From the NCBI GenBank assembly GCA_964447145.1, contig CAYURW010000086.1, positions 1 to 11,599 on the forward strand: a DNA stretch of 11,599 nucleotides, written 5' to 3'. The notes below the pieces were generated by a model. The model was not told where the DNA came from. It was given only the letters and a program-made list of their open reading frames with translations, and searched no databases. Source of the stretch: BRH-c25 sp964447145. GTDB lineage: Bacteria; Bacillota; Clostridia; Lutisporales; Lutisporaceae. Of the stretch, positions 7,546 through 11,599 are shown one piece after another (within the stretch, counting starts at the first letter, position 1; every line of letters starts with the position of its first letter). The position numbers and the translations under genes were made by a program.

Positions 7546-7574
7546 ATTATAGTACCATATTGTTCTCCCGTCAA
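7546..7574 (-). promoter_or_regulatory. sigma-A type promoter of nrtR-pncB
   Basis: On the minus strand, TTGACG (7574-7569) and TATAAT (7551-7546) are separated by exactly 17 bp. The -35 differs from consensus at one base and the -10 is perfect. The promoter fires towards nrtR and begins about 9 nt beyond the terminator of the PilZ gene. Confidence 0.85.
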
Positions 7575-7582
7575 GAATGCAT

Positions 7583-7612
7583 AAAAAAAGCCCCGGGTCA
7601 ATCCCCGGGAGC
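7583..7612 (-). terminator. intrinsic terminator of the PilZ gene
   Basis: On the minus strand, a GC-rich stem (UCCCGGG paired with CCCGGGG, loop GAUUGA, one bulged C near the base) is followed by seven T residues. It lies directly after the stop codon of the PilZ-domain gene. Confidence 0.9.
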
Positions 7613-7619
7613 CATTGCT

Positions 7620-8000
7620 CTACACCAGCCTTGTTATGCTGTTATCAATCTTGCTTAAGTGCCTGTACAGCCTTCCGGACATATTAGTTATCTCAAGGCC
7701 GTAGAAGTTCTTGTCGCTTTTTTTCATGCCCCATGCAACTTTTCCCGTCACCTTTTCGTAACTGATGCCATCCAGCTCGATCTTTAACGTCAATATTGAT
7801 TCTATTTCAAAGGTTTTATCCGTCAAAACACCTATTCCCCCAGCCGAAGCATTGATAAGAGTCAATTCTATCAGGCTGTCGCATTCTTCTGCGCCGCCGC
7901 TGTAAGTATATTTGGTACAGCTGATTTTTGAAGTGCATCCTACCCTCGTACTCTTCCTTGATTCAACAAAATTCTTATCCTTGCTATCTGCAATGGCCAT
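7620..8000 (-). CDS. PilZ-domain protein, likely cyclic-di-GMP effector
   Basis: This is a 126-residue cytoplasmic protein made almost entirely of one PilZ domain. The two ligand motifs are intact: RKSTR at residues 15-19 (RxxxR) and NASAGG at 50-55 ([DN]xSxxG). The rest matches the family's beta-barrel with a final helix (YGLEITNMSGRLYRHLSKI). No other domain is fused, so it would act through a protein partner that cannot be named here. The ATG has AAGGAG 7 nt upstream. The gene stands alone, ends in a strong terminator, and has a 35-bp repeat array upstream with promoter-like -10 sequences pointing at it. It diverges from the asnA T-box transcript. Binding of c-di-GMP is inferred from the motifs. 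Confidence 0.87.
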   Translation of the reverse strand: MAIADSKDKNFVESRKSTRVGCTSKISCTKYTYSGGAEECDSLIELTLINASAGGIGVLTDKTFEIESILTLKIELDGISYEKVTGKVAWGMKKSDKNFYGLEITNMSGRLYRHLSKIDNSITRLV

Positions 8001-8038
8001 AAATCTGCTCCTTAAATCATTGTCAAAGGGATGTCCGC

Positions 8039-8169
8039 TTGCTTAACTATATATGATTATATCAGGATATTTCTTGCTTCACTATATCTGATTATATCAG
8101 GATATCCCTTGCTTAACTATATCTGATTATATCAGGATATCCCTTGCTTAACTATATCTGATTATATCA
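8039..8169. repeat. 3.7-copy 35-bp tandem repeat between pilZ gene and asnA
   Basis: Units start at 8039, 8074, 8109 and 8144; the last is cut after about 26 bp. They are nearly identical, with 3 changes in the first unit and 1 in the second. Each unit holds CTGAT-TAT-ATCAG, which extends to a 9-bp imperfect hairpin with one bulged base in complete units. Read on the minus strand, each unit contains TGATATAAT, an extended -10 sequence, at 8056-8061, 8091-8096, 8126-8131 and 8161-8166 (hexamer positions). The block lies between the divergent PilZ gene and the asnA promoter. Confidence 0.95.
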
Positions 8170-8205
8170 CTTCTTTGTCAATACAACACCAAAAACTTAC
8201 ACCTA

Positions 8206-8234
8206 TTGACATTTTATCTTATTGTGAATATAAT
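8206..8234 (+). promoter_or_regulatory. consensus sigma-A promoter of the asnA T-box transcript
   Basis: TTGACA (8206-8211) and TATAAT (8229-8234) are both perfect and are spaced by exactly 17 bp. Transcription would begin near 8241 and run through the T-box leader. Confidence 0.92.
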
Positions 8235-8254
8235 TATTAAATAATATCAAATCC

Positions 8255-8529
8255 GACAATGATGGGAAGAGTAGCTTGCAGGATATGCCACAGAGAGCCG
8301 GGGATGGTGTGAGTCCGGTGCTAAGCCTGAAGTGAAGAACAGCCCTGAGTCTCCAACCGAAACCCTTGCGGAGAGTAGGCTTGGACGGAGCCATACCGTT
8401 ACAGCATGGACAGTATACTATCCCCTTGGGATTTGTACTGATGGAGTGGACTGAAGCGCAAATTTCAGTCAACCAGGGTGGTACCGCGAATTACCCTTCG
8501 CCCCTATTGTGGGCGAAGGGTTTATTATA
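8255..8529 (+). promoter_or_regulatory. T-box leader, asparagine-responsive
   Basis: The T-box sequence AGGGTGGTACCGCG (8475-8488) identifies a tRNA-sensing leader. Stem I starts near 8260 and shows the AGAGTAGC element on its 5' side. The candidate specifier is AAC (8338-8340), the Asn codon, followed by a purine, in the run GAAGAACAG on the 3' side of Stem I. The antiterminator would form by AGGG of the T-box pairing with CCCT at 8494-8497, competing with the terminator at 8493-8521. Uncharged tRNA-Asn would thus turn on asnA. The antiterminator bulge reads UGGU, which pairs best with an A discriminator, whereas bacterial tRNA-Asn usually has G; a U-G wobble would be needed. Confidence 0.92.
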
Positions 8530-8531
8530 TT
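8493..8531 (+). terminator. T-box leader terminator
   Basis: A perfect 11-bp stem, ACCCTTCGCCC (8493-8503) with its complement (8511-8521), encloses a 7-nt loop and is followed by TTATTATATTT. Its 5' arm is shared with the antiterminator. Confidence 0.93.
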
Positions 8532-8562
8532 TCGGATATCCAAAATGTTTTCCCTGATTTAC

Positions 8563-8627
8563 AGAATACCCCAAAGGTTGTATGTTTTTTTAATTAGCTG
8601 TGTACTGGCGTATTCTATATAACTTTG
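8563..8627 (+). repeat. copy A of a dispersed 65-bp structured element
   Basis: This copy lies in the asnA 5' leader, after the T-box terminator and before the ribosome binding site. It is about 87% identical to the copy at 10710-10775, with two 1-nt gaps. The arms AGAATACCCCA (8563-8573) and TGGCGTATTCT (8606-8616) are inverted with one mismatch. A second pair, AAAGGTTGTA (8573-8582) and TATAACTTT (8618-8626), is weaker here. Order is arm 1, arm 2, arm 1', arm 2'. Confidence 0.85.
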
Positions 8628-8664
8628 TCAGCATATTCACTATTAGACTATTGGAGGAGAAAAA

Positions 8665-9675
8665 ATGTTAGAAGTAAGCATGGTAAAAAACTACAAATCA
8701 ACTCTTGGAATCAAAGAAACAGAAGAGGCTATAAAAGTCATTAAAGACTTTTTTGAGTCCAGGCTTAGCAAAAGCCTCAATCTGACAAGGGTATCGGCGC
8801 CTCTTTTTGTTACAAGGGCATCCGGCCTTAACGATAGCTTAAACGGAATTGAGCGTCCTGTTTCCTTTGATGCTATTTCTATTAGGGACACTGAAATGGA
8901 GATTGTTCAGTCTTTGGCCAAATGGAAAAGAATAGCCCTCAAAAGATATGGCTTTTCATTGGGGGAAGGGTTGTACACCGATATGGACGCCATCAGGAGA
9001 GATGAAGAGCTGGATAATATTCATTCCATTTATGTAGATCAATGGGATTGGGAAAAAATTATCCGGAAAGAGGATAGGAATGCTGCAACCCTTAAGTCTA
9101 TTGTAGAATCGATATACGATGTGTTTCTCAGCACCGAAGAATACATCTCAGGCATCTATCCTCAGTTCCAGCCTCACCTGCCGAAGGGAATATTCTTTAT
9201 TACTTCTCAGGAGCTTGAAGATATGTATCCTGACAAAACCCCCAAGGAAAGGGAAAACCTTATTGCCAGGGAAAAAGGAGCCGTTTTTATAATGCAGATC
9301 GGAGCGGTATTGGAATCAGGAATAAGACACGATGGAAGAGCCCCTGATTATGACGATTGGAGCTTGAACGGAGATATAATATTCTGGTATCCTGTTTTGG
9401 AATGCGCTTTGGAGCTATCCTCAATGGGAATTCGGGTGGACGAAAAAACTTTATCTGATCAGTTGGAAATATCTGGTTGTCAAGATAAGAAGGAACTCCC
9501 CTTTCACAGTTCACTGCTTAAGGGCGAGCTTCCCTATACAATAGGCGGGGGTATCGGGCAATCAAGAATATGCATGTTTTTCCTTCGAAAAGCCCATATC
9601 GGCGAAGTACAGTCCTCCATATGGACTGAAAGTATATTAAGACAGTGTGAGGAAAGGGACATAAAGCTGCTTTAG
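8665..9675 (+). CDS. asnA: aspartate-ammonia ligase (asparagine synthetase A)
   Basis: This 336-residue cytoplasmic enzyme makes asparagine from aspartate, ammonia and ATP, releasing AMP and pyrophosphate. It belongs to the class II aminoacyl-tRNA-synthetase-like fold. Visible family segments include the N-terminal YKSTLGIKETEEAI, RVSAPLFV, DSLNGIERPVSFD, GLYTDMDAIRRDE and YVDQWDWEK, and GGGIGQSR at residues 294-301 (the class II motif 3 arginine), then HIGEVQSSIW. Length matches the roughly 330-residue family. The ATG has GGAGGAG a few nt upstream. It is controlled by the T-box leader that senses tRNA-Asn, which fits its product. The last six codons lie in a 17-bp hairpin shared with the convergent transporter gene, and the stop TAG sits in the hairpin loop. 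Confidence 0.96.
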   Translation: MLEVSMVKNYKSTLGIKETEEAIKVIKDFFESRLSKSLNLTRVSAPLFVTRASGLNDSLNGIERPVSFDAISIRDTEMEIVQSLAKWKRIALKRYGFSLGEGLYTDMDAIRRDEELDNIHSIYVDQWDWEKIIRKEDRNAATLKSIVESIYDVFLSTEEYISGIYPQFQPHLPKGIFFITSQELEDMYPDKTPKERENLIAREKGAVFIMQIGAVLESGIRHDGRAPDYDDWSLNGDIIFWYPVLECALELSSMGIRVDEKTLSDQLEISGCQDKKELPFHSSLLKGELPYTIGGGIGQSRICMFFLRKAHIGEVQSSIWTESILRQCEERDIKLL

Positions 9676-9692
9676 AGCTTTATGTCCCTTTC
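9652..9692. terminator. coding hairpin at the overlapping 3' ends of asnA and the transporter gene
   Basis: A perfect 17-bp inverted repeat (GAAAGGGACATAAAGCT at 9652-9668, complement at 9676-9692) has a 7-nt loop. The loop holds both stop codons, TAG of asnA (9673-9675) and TAA of the minus-strand gene (9674-9672). Neither side has a long T-tract, so it is an atypical bidirectional terminator or a 3'-end stabiliser. Confidence 0.75.
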
Positions 9693-10580
9693 ACTTTGCT
9701 TGTCGAAAAAGTTCACCTGTGCAAATATCATCCCTGCAAGCATAAGAGCGCAGCCTGCATATCCCCTGACTCCCAGATTTTCATGCAAAAGCAATGCACC
9801 GCCTAATGCAGCAAATACGGACTCCATGCTAAGTATTATCGCCGCATGGGAAGGCTTTGCATTTTTTTGAGCAACAACCTGCAGAGTATAAGCAACCCCC
9901 ACTGAGAGCACCCCCCCATAGAGGATGGGGATTATTGCCTGGCCCAGTCCCGATATGGAAATATCCTCAAATATCAATGCCGTTGCCATGCTTAGGAGGG
10001 AACATGCTACAAATTGAATACAGGATAGTTTCAAGGCGTCTATTTTTTTTGTAAAACGATCAATCACCAATATATGGACAGCCCAGAAAAATGCACCCAT
10101 TATCTCGAGAAAGTCGCCTAAGCCTATTGTCAGATCCTCATTCACGCTTAGAAAATATAACCCGATAACAGCAAGCACTACTCCAATCCATGTATTTATG
10201 CTTGTACGCTGCTTGAGGAAAATACCCAGAAGCGGCACCAATACTATATACAAGCCGGTAATGAAAGCAGCCTTCCCGACAGTTGTATAAGCCAGCCCGA
10301 TTTGTTGAAGAGAAGCCCCACAAAATAATATAAGACCTGCAATTATCCCGGGAATCAAGGCGCTCTCTTCCGGGGCCTTTTCTTCCCTGCCGCCCTCTGC
10401 ATCTGCAGCGGGCTTTTTGCTGTTAAAATATATAATCAGCGGAACCAATGACAAGCTCCCCAATGCAAACCTGACACCGTTAAAAGTAAATGCCCCCACA
10501 TATTTCATACCGACCCTCTGGGCTACAAATGCAAAACCCCATATTGCCGCAGTCAGCAGAAGAATGGCATTAGACTTCAT
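9672..10580 (-). CDS. EamA-family (DMT superfamily) transporter
   Basis: This is a 302-residue inner membrane protein with about ten hydrophobic helices arranged as two EamA halves (about 4-150 and 160-290). The N-terminal AAIWGFAFVAQRVGMKYVGAFTFNGVRF and the second-half MESVFAALGGALLLHENLG segment are typical of drug/metabolite transporters such as RhaT or YdcZ/RarD relatives. A charged cytoplasmic loop (residues 52-70, KKPAADAEGGREEKAPEE) lies between helices 2 and 3. The substrate cannot be inferred. The assigned ATG has only AAGGA immediately adjacent, which is poor spacing; a GGGGGG run lies about 18 nt further up, so translation may be weak. Its 3' end overlaps asnA by 4 nt and its C-terminus (ERDIKL) repeats the asnA C-terminus because of the shared palindrome. 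Confidence 0.85.
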   Translation of the reverse strand: MKSNAILLLTAAIWGFAFVAQRVGMKYVGAFTFNGVRFALGSLSLVPLIIYFNSKKPAADAEGGREEKAPEESALIPGIIAGLILFCGASLQQIGLAYTTVGKAAFITGLYIVLVPLLGIFLKQRTSINTWIGVVLAVIGLYFLSVNEDLTIGLGDFLEIMGAFFWAVHILVIDRFTKKIDALKLSCIQFVACSLLSMATALIFEDISISGLGQAIIPILYGGVLSVGVAYTLQVVAQKNAKPSHAAIILSMESVFAALGGALLLHENLGVRGYAGCALMLAGMIFAQVNFFDKQSERDIKL

Positions 10581-10636
10581 TTCCTTGTTTTTAATACTGA
10601 TCCCCCCTGTATATTTTGATAAACATAAGCTGATTA

Positions 10637-10680
10637 GTTGTTACCGGAAATAGCCTATGTTGTTACCGGAAATAGCCTAT
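10637..10680. repeat. perfect 22-bp tandem duplication
   Basis: Two identical, adjacent 22-bp units lie at 10637-10658 and 10659-10680. Each begins GTTGTTACCGG and ends AATAGCCTAT. They sit about 60 bp upstream of the transporter start codon, in its likely promoter region, and next to the dispersed element at 10710. No third copy occurs in the window. Confidence 0.95.
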
Positions 10681-10709
10681 ATGGATACCTTGCAATTTCC
10701 CCAACCCAT

Positions 10710-10775
10710 AGAATACGCCAAAGGTTATACGTTATTTATAATTAGCTGTTTACTGGCATATTCTATATAACCTTT
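10710..10775 (+). repeat. copy B of a dispersed 65-bp structured element
   Basis: This is the better-preserved copy of the element at 8563-8627. Arm 1 is AGAATACGCCA (10710-10720) and arm 1' is TGGCATATTCT (10754-10764), with a mismatch that becomes a U-G pair in minus-strand RNA. Arm 2 AAAGGTTATA (10720-10729) and arm 2' TATAACCTTT (10766-10775) are perfectly complementary over 10 bp. It lies between the metH stop and the transporter gene, which are both on the minus strand, whereas copy A precedes a plus-strand gene. The orientation relative to transcription therefore differs between the copies. Confidence 0.85.
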
Positions 10776-10837
10776 TCTCTTAATTCTATTCTAACCTTCA
10801 TCCTTCTGTAAATGCAATGTCTCAAACTGGAAGAACC

Positions 10838-11599
10838 TTATTCGCACCCAAAAAATCTGCGGGTGATCTTGACCGCTTCCCTGGCATCCTTTCCGTAAAA
10901 GTCCGCTCCGATCATTTTTGCGTAATCGGCATTAAGGACTGCTCCGCCTACCATTATGCTGCTGTCCGGACAATTTTCCCTAAGGGCCTTTACAGTCTCC
11001 TCCATACTTTTTACCGTTGTCGTCATTAGAGCGCTTAACCCAACAAGGGCAGCCTTTTCCTTCTTGACCTTTTTTACAACTTCGTCGATCTCTACGTCCT
11101 TTCCCAGGTCAAACACCTGGAATCCGTAGTTTTCCAACAGTATCTTCACTATATTCTTCCCAATATCATGTATGTCGCCCTTTACCGTTGCGATCACTAT
11201 TTTCCCTTTGCTAACCCCGGAAGCCTCGCCTTTATTATGGAGCATATCCGTCTTTATTGCCTCGAAGGCCCTTTTCACAGTTTCGGCAGATTGAATGAGT
11301 TGAGGCAGAAAAACCTCTCCTGACTCATATTTCCTTCCCACGGTACCAAGGGCGGGTATCAGGTAATTGTTCACAATATCCATACCCTCAAGCTCGGCAA
11401 GGAGCTTTTTTACCTCCGGAGCAGCTTCTTCCTTCATTCCGTTTATTACTATCTGCCTTAAATCATAGCTTTTCCCCTTATCCCCGGTCCCAGGCTTCTC
11501 TTCTGCCCCGGATAGGCCCCCTATATACTCAACTGCCTCCTTGTCAATATTTCTGAGTACATTGTATGCTTTTATCGTGTTTACCATATCCTCGGCCAT
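10838..11599 (-). CDS. metH: cobalamin-dependent methionine synthase, C-terminal part (cut by window edge)
   Basis: The visible 253 residues cover a helical cap domain (about 45-120, with VNNYLIPALGTVGRKYESGEVFLPQLIQSAE) and a Rossmann-type B12-binding domain. The latter carries DIHDIG at 142-147, the DxHxxG motif whose His coordinates cobalt, followed by GLSALMTTT and VGGAVLN. The Met at the window edge is probably internal. The preceding VNTIKAYNVLRNIDKEAVEYI segment resembles the linker after the pterin-binding domain of clostridial-type MetH, so the homocysteine and methyltetrahydrofolate domains should lie beyond 11599. A stand-alone corrinoid protein (MtaC/MtbC type) is the alternative. 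The protein ends right after the B12 domain and lacks the AdoMet-binding reactivation domain of E. coli MetH, as is usual in short-form enzymes that rely on a separate activator. Confidence 0.78.
   Translation of the reverse strand: MAEDMVNTIKAYNVLRNIDKEAVEYIGGLSGAEEKPGTGDKGKSYDLRQIVINGMKEEAAPEVKKLLAELEGMDIVNNYLIPALGTVGRKYESGEVFLPQLIQSAETVKRAFEAIKTDMLHNKGEASGVSKGKIVIATVKGDIHDIGKNIVKILLENYGFQVFDLGKDVEIDEVVKKVKKEKAALVGLSALMTTTVKSMEETVKALRENCPDSSIMVGGAVLNADYAKMIGADFYGKDAREAVKITRRFFGCE

Noticed and set aside
8203..8557. Open frames on both strands across the asnA leader
   Set aside because: The region is fully explained as promoter, T-box RNA and terminator.

Overview
The window looks like chromosomal DNA of a Gram-positive, anaerobe-type member of the Clostridia. 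The support is low-to-moderate GC, strong AGGAGG-type ribosome binding sites, TTGACA/TATAAT promoters, a T-box leader, an S-layer-homology (SLH) protein and a corrinoid-dependent methyltransferase. The species cannot be named from sequence alone. I see no phage genes, transposases, CRISPR arrays, tRNAs or rRNAs.

Layout. 1-631 has no convincing gene but carries a 13-copy, 14-bp tandem array (257-438). 632-1972 (+) is a polytopic GT-C glycosyltransferase. It converges on 2075-2968 (-), a UbiA-family enzyme resembling polyprenyl-phosphate phosphoribosyltransferase. The two may act in one lipid-linked-sugar pathway. 2969-3317 holds an attenuator-like leader ahead of 3318-4898 (+), a secreted protein with three related domains and C-terminal SLH modules, closed by a strong terminator. 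4980-5130 may hold the remnant of a lipoprotein gene.

The minus-strand operon 7462-5185 encodes an NrtR-type Nudix/winged-helix regulator and nicotinate phosphoribosyltransferase (NAD salvage). A consensus promoter and a candidate operator lie just upstream. Next come a PilZ-domain (cyclic-di-GMP) protein (7620-8000, -), a 35-bp repeat array (8039-8169), and an asparagine T-box leader driving asnA (8665-9675, +). asnA converges on an EamA-type transporter (9672-10580, -). Their 3' ends overlap inside a 17-bp perfect hairpin, so the two proteins end in the same residues. The right edge carries the C-terminal part of a corrinoid methionine synthase (10838-11599, -), cut by the window.

The genes are mostly ordinary housekeeping and envelope functions. 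The unusual content is between them: two unrelated tandem arrays, a roughly 65-bp element present twice with interleaved complementary arms (8563-8627 and 10710-10775), a 22-bp tandem duplication, an attenuator-like leader, and the shared coding hairpin.
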